Notes: a model not told the origin generated them from the letters alone. A DNA stretch of 64,000 bases from an uncultured Flavobacteriaceae bacterium (GCA_943789365.1 CALSTV010000001.1:434001-498000); one strand, 5' to 3'; shown: positions 35,379 to 46,110, counted from the first letter of the stretch. Numbers and translations are program-made.

Positions 35379-37628
35379 TTATATTTTACCTTTCTGTTTG
35401 TATATTTTTATTCTTTGTATTGTATTCTCAGACAGGGTAAACAAATAAGACAATTGCTCTATGATGAGTTTTGCTTCTTGTAATTCTAACGACAATCTAT
35501 CTGTATCTTGTTGATTGTCCTCTTTTGCTACCAAAATTTTATCATAGTTTTTAGACAATTTCTTGTACTTATTCTCCAAATCAACACGTGCACTTTCTAT
35601 TTCATGTTCTTCATGCCTATTGGTTTGCACCTCATCCAAGAGCAGCTGATTTGCATTTCTTAGGTTATCGAGAATATTGACAAAAAAAGTAGCTACTGAA
35701 GTCGAAATTGCCGTTGTTTTATGCGTTCTTACAAAGGTTCCCAGAGAAGCCAGCGAAGACAGGAATGTATTCGCAAGCACAACAATATCGTAGAGTTCCG
35801 AAAAATACTTTTGTCGTGATTTAGGCTCTTGGGTCATTCTTTGAAACGCTGCATTGAGATCTCCCATTGCTAAAAACGCTCTTTTTCTCGAAAGTTTATA
35901 ACTCGTTTCTTTCGTGTGTTTTGTTCTGTATTTCCCCTCAATTTCGGTTAGGTAGCCAATATTTGCTGTCAAGGCTTCTTCTACCGATTCGTCTATGGTC
36001 ATAAATTCCCAAGAAGGAAATAAAAATAAGTTGCAAAGCATTGCCAAGGCAGCACCAACCAAGGTATCAAAAATTCTATACTGTACTACAGACAACACAT
36101 CTGGACTATAGATCGCGTACATAAATACAATGTGCAGCGTAATAAAAACTGCGAATGTTTTGTAATTCAATTGCACCAATGAGAGTGCTAATACAAGAGA
36201 TACACCTGCCAAAATGCTAAAAACAAAAGTGTTTTGAATCAATACAACGGTTATCATTGCCAGTGCAGCTCCAATCAACGTCCCTACAACTCGGTCCTTC
36301 ATCCTTTCTTTTGTCAAACCATAACTAGGACGCATAATGACCAATAGGGTAATCAGAATCCAATACGGATTTTGAAAAGCAAATAAATCACCTATTGTAA
36401 ACCCAACCATCATGGCGAGTGCCAATCGTAATGAATGTCGGAATATGGAAGATTTTAGACTGAAGTTTTCTCTTAATTTTGAAATTCCATAATCTTGCGG
36501 ACTAAGAAATCGCTCGTCTACGTTATGTGTGGATTGTAAGCTATTGTTTTTTGTGAGTACATTCAACACACGCTCCATGGCATTTAATTTTTGAGCTTGT
36601 GCAGATTGGTATTCAAAAAGGTTTACTACTATATAAAAGCCGTCATTTCCTTTGTCGTGCCCTACTTCTTCTTTATAAAGATCTATAGATTTTCTCACTT
36701 TTTTCAACAAGGCTCGAATTTCAGAACTCCCCTGTACTTTTTGATCTCGAATGACTACTTTTGAAAGGTATTCTAATTGAGAAGTCATTGCTTGTATTAA
36801 TGCGACAAAAGGGGCTATTGTTTGGCTTCGGTGCTCAAATATCTTATCTACTTGTTCATAATCAATAGGATTTGCAATGGCGAGCTCTAACATATCGACC
36901 AGTTCCATAAACAACAGCAACTTTCTTCGAATTCTATTTGAGAAACCAGATTTTTGTCTTTGATTTAAGATAACTTCTCTCAGTGTTTCATGTTTCTCGC
37001 TCAGCAGTGCTTGGTATTCATATAATTTGGCATGCAAACTTTCGCGTGCTTCTTTTTGTGTAAGTAATTTTGCGCGAACTTCTAGATACTTCCCTGTAAG
37101 CTCCATGGTATCCGACAGCAATTCCTCTATATACATTTTAGGGTTTAGGGCGTTTGCGATACTTGAAATTAGAAGATACCAGACCCCTCCTGAAAACACC
37201 AATACAGCATATTCGAAAACCGTTAAATTGACATAGGAGTTTGCGAAACTTATGACTACGGCCGACATACCCGCTAAGGACACCATGGAAGCTCTAAAAC
37301 CGTAAATAGCAATGTATGAGATTAAAAAAGTAAGCAAACCCAATACAGGCAGCAAAAAAGTAACATGTATTGCCGCAGCATATCCAGTTATGAGTGTCGC
37401 TAAAGTGGTGAGCACAATAGACACAATCATTCCAACCGTGCGATGCTTTACACTACCTGGACTGTTCGTAGGTGCATTGTAAAAAACCCCTAAGGCGATT
37501 GCAAACCCGATTTCTGGTTTGAAAAAATAATACTCAGAGACAAGGATAGGCGCCAAGGCCGCAACAATAAATGTCAGACTTTTGTAAAAATCTGCACTTT
37601 TTATAAAACGACGAATCACATCTATCAT
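35379..37628 (-). CDS. FUSC-family (YccS/YhfK-type) inner membrane protein
   Basis: The protein has two blocks of transmembrane helices (residues about 15-170 and 390-540), each followed by a soluble domain, as in YccS and fusaric-acid-resistance-type transporters. A characteristic segment is PSYGLTKERMKDRVVGTLIGAALAMI (seen in pieces) at the second block, and YNAPTNSPGSVKHRTVGM at the first. I chose ATG 37628 (MIDVIRRFIKSADFYKSL) over the TTG at 37658. The C-terminus has a coiled coil with about 60 residues (ARVDLENKYKKLSKNYDK). The cargo of YccS-like proteins is unknown; efflux of aromatic acids is known only for some relatives. Confidence 0.87.
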   Translation of the reverse strand: MIDVIRRFIKSADFYKSLTFIVAALAPILVSEYYFFKPEIGFAIALGVFYNAPTNSPGSVKHRTVGMIVSIVLTTLATLITGYAAAIHVTFLLPVLGLLTFLISYIAIYGFRASMVSLAGMSAVVISFANSYVNLTVFEYAVLVFSGGVWYLLISSIANALNPKMYIEELLSDTMELTGKYLEVRAKLLTQKEARESLHAKLYEYQALLSEKHETLREVILNQRQKSGFSNRIRRKLLLFMELVDMLELAIANPIDYEQVDKIFEHRSQTIAPFVALIQAMTSQLEYLSKVVIRDQKVQGSSEIRALLKKVRKSIDLYKEEVGHDKGNDGFYIVVNLFEYQSAQAQKLNAMERVLNVLTKNNSLQSTHNVDERFLSPQDYGISKLRENFSLKSSIFRHSLRLALAMMVGFTIGDLFAFQNPYWILITLLVIMRPSYGLTKERMKDRVVGTLIGAALAMITVVLIQNTFVFSILAGVSLVLALSLVQLNYKTFAVFITLHIVFMYAIYSPDVLSVVQYRIFDTLVGAALAMLCNLFLFPSWEFMTIDESVEEALTANIGYLTEIEGKYRTKHTKETSYKLSRKRAFLAMGDLNAAFQRMTQEPKSRQKYFSELYDIVVLANTFLSSLASLGTFVRTHKTTAISTSVATFFVNILDNLRNANQLLLDEVQTNRHEEHEIESARVDLENKYKKLSKNYDKILVAKEDNQQDTDRLSLELQEAKLIIEQLSYLFTLSENTIQRIKIYKQKGKI

Positions 37629-37680
37629 TACACGTAAATTAAGATGCAAAGTTAACAAGAGTTTGACAGCTGCAATAAAA

Positions 37681-37711
37681 AAAACTGCCTAAAATTAACT
37701 TTCAGGCAGTT
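37681..37711 (-). terminator. Intrinsic terminator after the PEPCK-like gene
   Basis: Minus-strand arms AAACTGCCT (37711-37703) and AGGCAGTTT (37689-37681) followed by a T-tract lie 24 nt after the stop at 37735. Confidence 0.85.
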
Positions 37712-37734
37712 TCTATTTGTAAAGCATTCTAATC

Positions 37735-40700
37735 TTAGTAACTGTATAAAGGATCTGCTCCAATGGTTCCTTTAAGCTGTTCTACATAAGCTGGGGTTTT
37801 TACCAGTTTATAATTAGATGTTACTCGGTGTAACCTATTTTGAATGTCCATTTCAGTCGAGAGTTCACTATTCTTTTCGATTGATAAAAACGCATTAAGG
37901 TATGCTATTTGTTTTTCGTAGAACGTCACATCTTTTTGTTGCTTCAATTGCAAGCGTTCTGCATACCAATCGCTCTCAAGCACATAATCTCTATCAAAGT
38001 ACGCGCGTAGTGTTGGATCACTCATTTCTTTTCCTTCATAGTTGCCATAGGCCATGATATGCAATAGAATTTTTAACGGAGGTATGGCTGCATCAACACT
38101 TCCATCCTCAAAATAACGCAGCGCAACTTTTTGCTGTGCTTCTACAATATTATGAATACCATCCACATAATCTTCTAAGCCTTGTAGTTCTGGTTTTAAC
38201 ATTCTTTCGTCAAATACTGCTGCAGGCTCATCGAAGATTCGATTCAAACAACGGACAGAGAATTTTTTTGTGATTCTGTATCCCAATCGACTGGCGAGCA
38301 CTTTTTTACCTTCATATTCAAAATCGTCAATTTTCTCTAACGAACCGTTCGCTATTAAGGTTTTTGGATCTCTATCTTTAGGCAGCATTCGTGCCCATAT
38401 TTCCGGAATCAACAAACTAATATCGTGATCAACTTTGTTCTCTGCTCCTACATAGCCTGCCGCGGTACTAAAGGCGTTAGATTCTGTAAGAATATGTGAC
38501 AATAAAGCATTGTTCAAGTCGGTCGTAGGCGTTAGCATGTTGAAAGGGCCTTTTGTTAACGCTCCTTCAGAACCCGCCCCCGTTGTAGAGGGAGATTTCC
38601 CTGTAAGACTACAAATAAAATCCATAAACAACTCTGGTGTTTCTTGGTAGTGAATTGGATTGTATACTGCCAAAGGACGAATGCCAGCGGCTTTGTCTAC
38701 TGGATTATTTCTTCTCCCAGGAAGCACAGCATTCACTATATTGACCACCGGCGCATCTGACTTTATTTTTCTCGCCAAACGCACGCCCATTTCAGCCACA
38801 TAGGATGTTTCATTTTCTTCGATAAATATATTCGGTTCTAAATACCGAGGATTTTTTGTAGGTTCTCCATCCACAATACGTGTGTGTGAAGGCACTGAAA
38901 ACTTAATGGATGGATCTTCACTAGCTACAACGCTTTTTATGAGATCTTTTACAGGCTGCGTATATTTATCAAAGTTGATGGTGTCTTCAAATAATTCATG
39001 CGCATTTTTCTTCGACAACAATTCATAATTGGTTAAAAATGTATTGTCTGAAACCAAGTCTTTTTCTGCTCCCTTATCGTACCCTCTTACCACAGCTTCA
39101 TCTGGGCGTTGGAATAAATGTGCTTCACAGTTTGTTACTATTTTCACACTTTTATTTGTGTACTCTGAATTAAGTTCATTGAGTTGTTCTCTAGGTAAGG
39201 TAATAGAAGCCGTAATGTCATCCTCCGTTTGAATTTTTAGACTCGGTGAAAAATCGGAACGTAATTTGTTGAGCATCCAATCACCATTTTGATTGAAACC
39301 TATACGAACATAGCTTCCCACAACTTGGGTGTCATTGTATTTTAAACTACTTCCTTTTTGACCGTTGATCACCTCTACAGACATACAGTCTTTCCAATGT
39401 AAGTCGGTACGATCACCACGGTACAAACGTTTTACAAATAAAACCAAAGAGCGTACATGAGGAGGAATACTTTCTAAAAACGTATTGAATTCATCCGAGT
39501 TATTATCGGATGGTGTCAGTAGTTTTACTGCAGAACCTAAGGTTCTTTTTTCGCTTAAAAAAGATCTAGAAGACGCCATTTTTGGATCGTAATTTCTCCA
39601 TCTCTTGGAGTAATCGAATTTAATAATCTCATCGGCCTTTTTAAAGTCTTCTTCTATATTTTGAAGATTGAATGCTTTATAAGTAATTGCATTTTGCATA
39701 GATTTTGAAATTTCCGATTTCCCTCCACCAGATACAGTACATGGCTTATGACAACTTACACCTTCAGGTGCTGTAATAATCATGCGCCATAATGAAATAC
39801 TTTTGTGTTTTTCTAAATTGAATTTATTTCCTGTTGGGTGCACATAGGTTTTATGTGGTGACAGAATTAATTTCTGTGTTTCTCCATTGTATTCCCACGT
39901 AATACTGTTTGTATTTGTATTGAAGTAAGCGGATTCTGGAACGTAGAGTACATTTGGATATTTTTTATCTATCGCGTAATTTTCAGGTTTTACTTCTATA
40001 CGATCTCCTAGATATTTTTTTACATCTTCAAAAGAGCAATCGCTCGTAATTTTTCCCATAAATGAGTTGCCATCAACAATGTCACCCATTACCGCACGAG
40101 GAAAGGCAATTGCACCACCAGCATGTTCTTCTTCCAACAAGCCAAATAAGTTCGCTGAATAACTAATTTGTGTTTTAATCTCCTTTTTAGAATAGCCAAA
40201 GTAATTGTCTGCAATAAGCGTTACAACCACACCTTGTTCGTCTCTACAGGTTATTTTAAAGGCGCTACCATCGTTATACAGTTCATCTTCTTGTTGCCAA
40301 CACATACCGTCGTTTCGCTGGCGTTCTGTAGCTTGGTCATAATGAGGAAGTCCTAAATCTTTCTTCTTTAGTGTTTTCAATTGTGGAGCCAACACGATAC
40401 ACCCGGTATGTCCTGTCCAATGTTCTGGGTCTAAGGCTGCATCATTTTCTGCCAAATTAGGATCTCCTGCGTTTCCAAAAATAGATTCTACGAAATCGAG
40501 ATTTGTTACCAAACTTCCCGGTGCAAAGAAATGTACTTCCAAACTTTTCTTTGGAATAACACCTTTCACTTCTGGGCAAACAGTGGGTCGCAATAAGAGT
40601 GACAACATAACTTTTGCTTTCTTTTCTTGATTGGAAGTAAATGGCAATGTTTTCAATGCATCTGAAGGATTGAATGCGGCATTTAAAAAATGTGCAAAAA

Positions 40701-41211
40701 CTTCTTTAGGAACTTCTTTTTTGTCTAGTGGTACTGGCAAAGTACCGGTCACAATATGAACTGTCCCTTTGGTCGTCCTTTTATCGTGGATAGGATTGTT
40801 TAGAATTCCTTGTTTGATTCTATTGGAGGTGATATTCTCACTTTTAAATTCATTCCCATCTGGAGGCAAACTTATTTCTCTAGCATGTCCTGCTTTCGTC
40901 AACACCAGGGTATTGTTGGGAACAGTTGCTCGTTCAACGGATTCATCCTTTAAATAATTGTCTAAAAAGTTTTGAATTCTTTTATCTATTGGAGACAAAT
41001 GATTCGACAACAATCTGGTAGACTCTCTTAAATTGCGCACCAGTCCATTTGTTAAGGATTGAAAATTTGGATTGCAATACCGAAAGGCTGCACCTTCTTT
41101 ATCTTCAAAAACTGGCTGTCCTAGAGCCGCCAATTGAAGATTAATATATCGAACCGTATCCTTTCTACGTCGGATGATTTCTTCTTGAGTGATCTTTCTA
41201 TTTTTTTCCAT
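37735..41211 (-). CDS. Probable PPi-dependent phosphoenolpyruvate carboxykinase
   Basis: The 1158-residue cytoplasmic protein is far longer than ATP- or GTP-PEPCK (about 530-620) but fits the PPi-type enzymes of Propionibacterium and Entamoeba (about 1140). A motif CHKPCTVSGGGKSEISKS near residue 495 includes a GGGKS phosphate-binding-like loop; the large size and this motif are my reasons for the call. PPi-PEPCK interconverts oxaloacetate plus PPi with PEP, CO2 and phosphate. With PflB in the same window it would save ATP in mixed-acid or succinate-forming metabolism. The gene stands alone, with a terminator after it. Without a database search I cannot exclude an uncharacterised PEPCK-related family. 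Confidence 0.72.
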   Translation of the reverse strand: MEKNRKITQEEIIRRRKDTVRYINLQLAALGQPVFEDKEGAAFRYCNPNFQSLTNGLVRNLRESTRLLSNHLSPIDKRIQNFLDNYLKDESVERATVPNNTLVLTKAGHAREISLPPDGNEFKSENITSNRIKQGILNNPIHDKRTTKGTVHIVTGTLPVPLDKKEVPKEVFAHFLNAAFNPSDALKTLPFTSNQEKKAKVMLSLLLRPTVCPEVKGVIPKKSLEVHFFAPGSLVTNLDFVESIFGNAGDPNLAENDAALDPEHWTGHTGCIVLAPQLKTLKKKDLGLPHYDQATERQRNDGMCWQQEDELYNDGSAFKITCRDEQGVVVTLIADNYFGYSKKEIKTQISYSANLFGLLEEEHAGGAIAFPRAVMGDIVDGNSFMGKITSDCSFEDVKKYLGDRIEVKPENYAIDKKYPNVLYVPESAYFNTNTNSITWEYNGETQKLILSPHKTYVHPTGNKFNLEKHKSISLWRMIITAPEGVSCHKPCTVSGGGKSEISKSMQNAITYKAFNLQNIEEDFKKADEIIKFDYSKRWRNYDPKMASSRSFLSEKRTLGSAVKLLTPSDNNSDEFNTFLESIPPHVRSLVLFVKRLYRGDRTDLHWKDCMSVEVINGQKGSSLKYNDTQVVGSYVRIGFNQNGDWMLNKLRSDFSPSLKIQTEDDITASITLPREQLNELNSEYTNKSVKIVTNCEAHLFQRPDEAVVRGYDKGAEKDLVSDNTFLTNYELLSKKNAHELFEDTINFDKYTQPVKDLIKSVVASEDPSIKFSVPSHTRIVDGEPTKNPRYLEPNIFIEENETSYVAEMGVRLARKIKSDAPVVNIVNAVLPGRRNNPVDKAAGIRPLAVYNPIHYQETPELFMDFICSLTGKSPSTTGAGSEGALTKGPFNMLTPTTDLNNALLSHILTESNAFSTAAGYVGAENKVDHDISLLIPEIWARMLPKDRDPKTLIANGSLEKIDDFEYEGKKVLASRLGYRITKKFSVRCLNRIFDEPAAVFDERMLKPELQGLEDYVDGIHNIVEAQQKVALRYFEDGSVDAAIPPLKILLHIMAYGNYEGKEMSDPTLRAYFDRDYVLESDWYAERLQLKQQKDVTFYEKQIAYLNAFLSIEKNSELSTEMDIQNRLHRVTSNYKLVKTPAYVEQLKGTIGADPLYSY

Positions 41212-41359
41212 AATACTAACTGTTTTTATGATTAATTGCTTCCAAACAATACAAAGTTATTTATTGTACAAGTCATAAAACCTGTTATTTATCAGCTATT
41301 TATAGAATTTACGATATCGATTTCGGGAATGGAGTTGGTGGCTGGTGGCTGGCAAAAAA

Positions 41360-41397
41360 AATAGCACTTTCAGGTTTGACTACCTAAAAGTGCTATT
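41360..41397 (-). terminator. Intrinsic terminator of the trp operon
   Basis: Minus-strand arms AATAGCACTTT (41397-41387) and AAAGTGCTATT (41370-41360), with inner pairing AGGT/ACCT, followed by seven T. It lies 30 nt after the trpA stop. Confidence 0.9.
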
Positions 41398-41426
41398 CTT
41401 ATAAAATTCGAAATTCGTCGGGCGTA

Positions 41427-42197
41427 TTATTCTCCGAGGATATTTTTAGTAAACGCGTCTATCGAATGTGTTCCATTTTTGTCTAAAAAGTTGATAAAAG
41501 CCGACCCAATTATCGCACCATTCATATAGCTACAGGCGGTATCAAAAGTAGATTGATTTGAAATTCCAAATCCTACAATTAGCGGACTTGATAATTCCAT
41601 TGCTTTGATGCGCTTAAAGTAATTTATTTGTTCTTCTGAAATTTCACCTTTGGCTCCTGTAATAGATGACGAAGCAACTACATAAATAAATGCATCTGAC
41701 AATGCATCAATTTTCCGAATACGCTTGTCCGATGTTTGAGGTGTGATAAGAAATACGTTTGAAATACCATAAGAGGCAAATAAAGCTCTGTAATGATTTT
41801 CGTATTCAATCATGGGTAAATCTGGAAGAATTACAGTTTCAATACCACACTCTTTACAGCGTTGACAAAATTTTTGCTCTCCATATTTTAGAACTTGATT
41901 GAGGTATCCCATAAGTACCAAGGGCGTGGATACTTGATCCTTAACAGCTTCTAGTTGTTCAAAAATAACATCCAAATTAATACCATTTTGCAGCGCCACT
42001 GAACTGCTATACTGAATGGTTGTACCATCGGCCAAAGGATCTGAATAAGGCAGTCCTACTTCAATAAAATCGACACCATTGGCATCGAGATCTTTTATTA
42101 TTTTTACTGTATCGTCTCTTTGAGGAAAGCCTGCTGAAAAAAACACAGAACACAGTCTGTTTTGCTTTTCCTTTAATAGTTCTATCAATACACTCAT
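41427..42197 (-). CDS. trpA: Tryptophan synthase alpha chain
   Basis: The 256-residue TIM-barrel enzyme splits indole-3-glycerol phosphate to indole and glyceraldehyde-3-phosphate. The catalytic Glu lies in GVDFIEVGLPYSDPLADG, and the loop GFGISNQSTFD and the segment VVASSSITGAKGE are typical. It pairs with TrpB, which channels the indole to serine. It is the last trp gene, separated from trpB by an unrelated secreted protein gene. Confidence 0.96.
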   Translation of the reverse strand: MSVLIELLKEKQNRLCSVFFSAGFPQRDDTVKIIKDLDANGVDFIEVGLPYSDPLADGTTIQYSSSVALQNGINLDVIFEQLEAVKDQVSTPLVLMGYLNQVLKYGEQKFCQRCKECGIETVILPDLPMIEYENHYRALFASYGISNVFLITPQTSDKRIRKIDALSDAFIYVVASSSITGAKGEISEEQINYFKRIKAMELSSPLIVGFGISNQSTFDTACSYMNGAIIGSAFINFLDKNGTHSIDAFTKNILGE

Positions 42198-42246
42198 GCT
42201 CTTTTAAATATTTTTTTGTTTTATTTGTCCTTTGCGTGATTCCATC

Positions 42247-43320
42247 TTAATTTGCAATCACTAATTTCTTGGTATACGTATACGTACCGTCGTCAAAAAG
42301 CACCAAATAGAATCCCTGTGTCAAATGACTCACGTCTATTCCCGCTGAACGTTTGGTAAGTTCTGTTCTTAAAACCTCCATCCCATTCAAGGATATAATT
42401 TTAACAGTAGCACGGTCCGTTTCTAATACAAAATGAAGCAAATCACGCGCAGGATTTGGATACATCTCAACTGTTTTCTCTATATGCTTGTCTATACCTA
42501 ATTTCGAGTAATCCGTTGTATTCTCAAAATACAAAAAGGTGCCGTCTCCGGTTCCAATAAATGCGTCTATATCGGTATCGCCGTCCAAATCTACAAATAT
42601 CGGAGTTGGATACAATCTGTTAAAATCATTAAAAGGGTTTCCATCTCCCAATTGTTGTTCAAATACGGGTGCAAATTTGGTTCCAGTGTTTCTGTAATAA
42701 TCGATCCCACTGCTGTTCTCAACATCATAATCAACCCAACCGACAAACACATCGACATCTGCATCAAAATCAGTATCTGCAAAGGAAATTGAAAAAACAC
42801 GATTGCCTGAATACACAACTGATGACAGTGGATTATCTACACCATTCTGCGCTTCAAAGACAGGGGCTGTGATGGTTCCCGTGTTTTTAAAATAGAACAC
42901 TTGATTGGTACTTCCTACAAATGCATCTAAGGTCGTATTGTTGTCTATATCTACAAAAACAACGGTAGCATTTGACCCCACATCAACGCCGTCAAAAGGG
43001 TTGTCTGAACCAATTTGTTCTTCAAACTCATTAGGCGCTTCAACTGTTCCAATATTCTTGTAATACTTAATCCCTCCATCGATAGCTCCGACAAAAAAAT
43101 CAAAATCTCCATCGTTGTCGATATCTACAGTAATAGAGGTCGTTCCCGACCCTACTTCTGCTGAATTTAAGGGATTGTCATCTCCTGTTCTTTCGGTAAA
43201 TATTACACCTTGGCCAGCTGCACTATAAACCGATACTAAAAATAAAAACACCAAAATTCCGTTTCTCTTGCTACAAGCTACTTTGCCATTTGTTAGCTTC
43301 AAATATTTCATTCTATCCAT
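42247..43320 (-). CDS. FG-GAP/VCBS-like repeat protein with T9SS sorting domain, inside the trp operon
   Basis: The 357-residue protein has an N-terminal hydrophobic signal (NGILVFLFLVSVYSAAG), about four repeats with DIDNDGDFDFFVG-type calcium-binding loops, each followed by YYKNIGT-like strands, and a C-terminal T9SS type A domain (VEMYPNPARDLLHFVL to GFYLVLFDD). It is predicted to be exported to the surface. It lies between trpB (stop 43391) and trpA (start 42197) on the same strand, although it has no evident tie to tryptophan synthesis. Four Asp-rich loops share DNDG/DFD patterns. Its role is unknown; it looks like a gene inserted in the operon. Confidence 0.82.
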   Translation of the reverse strand: MDRMKYLKLTNGKVACSKRNGILVFLFLVSVYSAAGQGVIFTERTGDDNPLNSAEVGSGTTSITVDIDNDGDFDFFVGAIDGGIKYYKNIGTVEAPNEFEEQIGSDNPFDGVDVGSNATVVFVDIDNNTTLDAFVGSTNQVFYFKNTGTITAPVFEAQNGVDNPLSSVVYSGNRVFSISFADTDFDADVDVFVGWVDYDVENSSGIDYYRNTGTKFAPVFEQQLGDGNPFNDFNRLYPTPIFVDLDGDTDIDAFIGTGDGTFLYFENTTDYSKLGIDKHIEKTVEMYPNPARDLLHFVLETDRATVKIISLNGMEVLRTELTKRSAGIDVSHLTQGFYLVLFDDGTYTYTKKLVIAN

Positions 43321-43390
43321 TACTAATCTTCATTATCAATTGCATTCATTTGGAGATGGGGAAAAAATTCCCTTTTGAATATGGTTATTA

Positions 43391-44620
43391 TTATTTTTCT
43401 TCCTTTAGGTGGGTGATATAGGTTTCTAAATCCTTATCTCCTCTTCCCGATAAATTTACTACGATTACTGATCCTTCTTTGATATCCATTTTTTCCAAAG
43501 CTGCCAACGCATGTGCAGTTTCCAATGCTGGAATTATCCCTTCTGTTCTAGACAGCTCATAACCTGCATCCAATGCTTCCTGATCTGTTGCGTTTAAAAA
43601 AGTGGCTCGTTTAGATTCATATAAATAGGCATGTAATGGTCCTACTCCTGGGTAATCCAGTCCAGCAGAAATAGAATACGGTTCTACAATCTGCCCGTAT
43701 TCATCTTGCATTAAAATGGTTTTACTTCCATGAATTACGCCTACTTCTCCCAATTGAGAAGTGGCAGCACTTTCTCCGCTATCGACTCCTAATCCAGCTG
43801 CTTCAACAGCTACTAAAGCAACACTTTCTTCTTCCAAATAGTGATAAAATGCACCGGCAGCATTACTGCCACCTCCTACACAAGCAACTATTGCATCTGG
43901 ATTTTCTTTTCCTGTCTGCTCTAATAATTGTGCTTTTATTTCTTCACTTATGACAGCCTGTAACCGCGCCACCATGTCTGGATAAGGATGTGGACCTACG
44001 ACAGATCCAATTAAATAATAGGTATCAGTTGGGTTGCCTATCCAATCTCTAATAGCCTCGTTGGTAGCATCTTTAAGTGTTTTACTCCCACTTTTAGCAG
44101 GCACTACAGATGCTCCTAGCATTTTCATTCGGGCTACGTTTGGGGCCTGCCGCTCTATATCCACTTCTCCCATAAAAACGATACATTCCAACCCCATCAA
44201 AGCACAAACTGTTGCCGTAGCAACACCGTGCTGACCTGCACCGGTTTCAGCAATAATTCTTTTTTTACCTAGGTGTTTTGCCAAGAGAATTTGACCAATT
44301 GTATTGTTCACTTTATGTGCTCCTGTATGACAAAGGTCTTCTCGTTTTAAATAAATAGATGCCTTGTATTTTTCAGACAACCTTTTGGCTAAATACAATG
44401 GTGTGGGTCTACCAACATATTGATCTAACAGGTATTTATATTCCTTTTGAAAAGCTTCAGAATAAATTATCGACAGGTAATTATCTTCCAATTCTTTTAC
44501 ATTTGGAAAAAGTAATTCAGGTATAAACGCGCCTCCAAATTGTCCATAATACCCCTCATTTGTTGGTTGGAATTTGGGTTGTTCATTGGTATTCGTTTGC
44601 TCTTTTAGCATTTCACTCAT
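43391..44620 (-). CDS. trpB: Tryptophan synthase beta chain
   Basis: The 409-residue PLP enzyme joins indole and L-serine to tryptophan. The PLP lysine lies in [15 protein letters not shown], the glycine-rich phosphate loop is [12 protein letters not shown], and [20 protein letters not shown] is typical of the TrpB1 type. Its start overlaps the end of trpF by 8 nt. Confidence 0.97.
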   Translation of the reverse strand: MSEMLKEQTNTNEQPKFQPTNEGYYGQFGGAFIPELLFPNVKELEDNYLSIIYSEAFQKEYKYLLDQYVGRPTPLYLAKRLSEKYKASIYLKREDLCHTGAHKVNNTIGQILLAKHLGKKRIIAETGAGQHGVATATVCALMGLECIVFMGEVDIERQAPNVARMKMLGASVVPAKSGSKTLKDATNEAIRDWIGNPTDTYYLIGSVVGPHPYPDMVARLQAVISEEIKAQLLEQTGKENPDAIVACVGGGSNAAGAFYHYLEEESVALVAVEAAGLGVDSGESAATSQLGEVGVIHGSKTILMQDEYGQIVEPYSISAGLDYPGVGPLHAYLYESKRATFLNATDQEALDAGYELSRTEGIIPALETAHALAALEKMDIKEGSVIVVNLSGRGDKDLETYITHLKEEK

Positions 44621-45233
44621 TGTTTACTTTATTTATAAATTCTTTTAATTGCCCTGCTTTTTTTTGTGCAGGTGCTATTTCAAACTTACTATTCAAATCC
44701 AAAGCATAAATGGGCAAGTTTGTTTTGCTAATCTCCAAAACAGAAGATAGTTCGTCTGTCCCAATTCCTCCACTTAAGATAAACGGTTTTTCTGACGAAT
44801 AATTGTGTAATACTTTCCAGTTGAACGTGGTTCCATTTCCTCCTGGAAGGGCCCCTTTGGTATCGAATAAAAAATAGTCAACTACCGACTCGTACGGTGT
44901 CAATATTGAAAAATCAAAATCGTCTTTTACTGAAAAGACTTTTATAACCTCAACCGACAATTCTTTTAGTTGTTTGCATAACTCGACAGTTTCTATACCA
45001 TGCAACTGCACTGCTTGGAAGTTGTATTCTTTTATTTTTTGTTGTATGAATTCAAATGTGGCATTTACAAACACACCTGTTTTTTTTATTTCTTTTGAAA
45101 TTTCAGGAATTGTTCCTGTAAAATTACGAGCAGAATTTTCAAAGAAAATAAAGCCGAGATAATCGGGCTTCAGTGCCGCAACTTCCAGAATATTCTCTGG
45201 AGTCCCCATACCACAAATCTTTATTTTCATCAT
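44613..45233 (-). CDS. trpF: Phosphoribosylanthranilate isomerase
   Basis: The 206-residue TIM-barrel has the N-terminal [11 protein letters not shown] with the catalytic Cys, the catalytic Asp region [19 protein letters not shown] and [11 protein letters not shown]. It converts phosphoribosylanthranilate to the carboxyphenylamino-deoxyribulose phosphate used by TrpC. The end overlaps trpB. Confidence 0.95.
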   Translation of the reverse strand: MMKIKICGMGTPENILEVAALKPDYLGFIFFENSARNFTGTIPEISKEIKKTGVFVNATFEFIQQKIKEYNFQAVQLHGIETVELCKQLKELSVEVIKVFSVKDDFDFSILTPYESVVDYFLFDTKGALPGGNGTTFNWKVLHNYSSEKPFILSGGIGTDELSSVLEISKTNLPIYALDLNSKFEIAPAQKKAGQLKEFINKVNNE

Positions 45234-45293
45234 TATCTATATGTTATATTGAGTTTTTCGTTTGTACCCAATTGTTCGTGTTTTTTCTAGTCG

Positions 45294-46085
45294 TTACCGT
45301 ATTTGATCGATAAATTCTCTACATGCAATTCCAGGATTTTCGGTTTTCATAAAATTCTCTCCTATTAAAAACCCTTGAAATCCGTATTCTTTAAGGCCTG
45401 AAATAACTCTTGGATCGCTAATTCCACTTTCAGAAACTTTTACACAACTGTCTGGAATTTTCGACGCCAATGCTATGGAGTGCTCTAAATCTACTTGAAA
45501 GGTCTTTAAATTACGGTTGTTAATTCCAATAATTTTACCATCCACATCAGAAATTTTATCCAATTCTTCTTGGCTGTGAATTTCATATAACACACTCAAC
45601 CCTAGATCTTCTGCCAATTTTCCGTAGTTTTTCAATTCTTCTTTGGTCAAGCAAGCTGCTATTAATAATACTGCATCAGCTCCAATTGCTTTGGCTTCTA
45701 CAATCTGAAAGGCATCTACCACAAAATCTTTACGCAATATTGGTCGTACTGTATTGATAGTCCTTGCAGTCATCAAATCGACCATGGTTCCACCAAAGTA
45801 TCGTGTGTCGGTTAAAATAGATTGTGCAGCTACGTTTGCTTTTAAATAACCTTCTGTCACATCTTGTATACTGACTTTGTCATTGATAATTCCTTTGGAT
45901 GGGGATTGCCTTTTAAATTCTGCAATGATTCCAGATGAACCTTTTTCTATCAATGCTTCTTTTAAAGAAAAGGGGGTTCGTTTAAAAGCAGGGCTTTTGA
46001 CCAGTTGGGAAACAGAAACTTCTGCCTTTATTTTTGCGACTTCCTCCTTTTTAAATGCTACTATTTGTTCTAAAATATTACTCAT
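45294..46085 (-). CDS. trpC: Indole-3-glycerol phosphate synthase
   Basis: The 263-residue protein has the key segments IIAEFKRQSPSKG with the catalytic lysine and ILRKDFVVDAFQI, and the phosphate-binding VSESGIS. It is a stand-alone TrpC, not fused to TrpF. The start lies 25 nt after trpD. Confidence 0.96.
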   Translation of the reverse strand: MSNILEQIVAFKKEEVAKIKAEVSVSQLVKSPAFKRTPFSLKEALIEKGSSGIIAEFKRQSPSKGIINDKVSIQDVTEGYLKANVAAQSILTDTRYFGGTMVDLMTARTINTVRPILRKDFVVDAFQIVEAKAIGADAVLLIAACLTKEELKNYGKLAEDLGLSVLYEIHSQEELDKISDVDGKIIGINNRNLKTFQVDLEHSIALASKIPDSCVKVSESGISDPRVISGLKEYGFQGFLIGENFMKTENPGIACREFIDQIR

Positions 46086-46110
46086 CTTCTATCTTATCTA
46101 TTCAATTATA

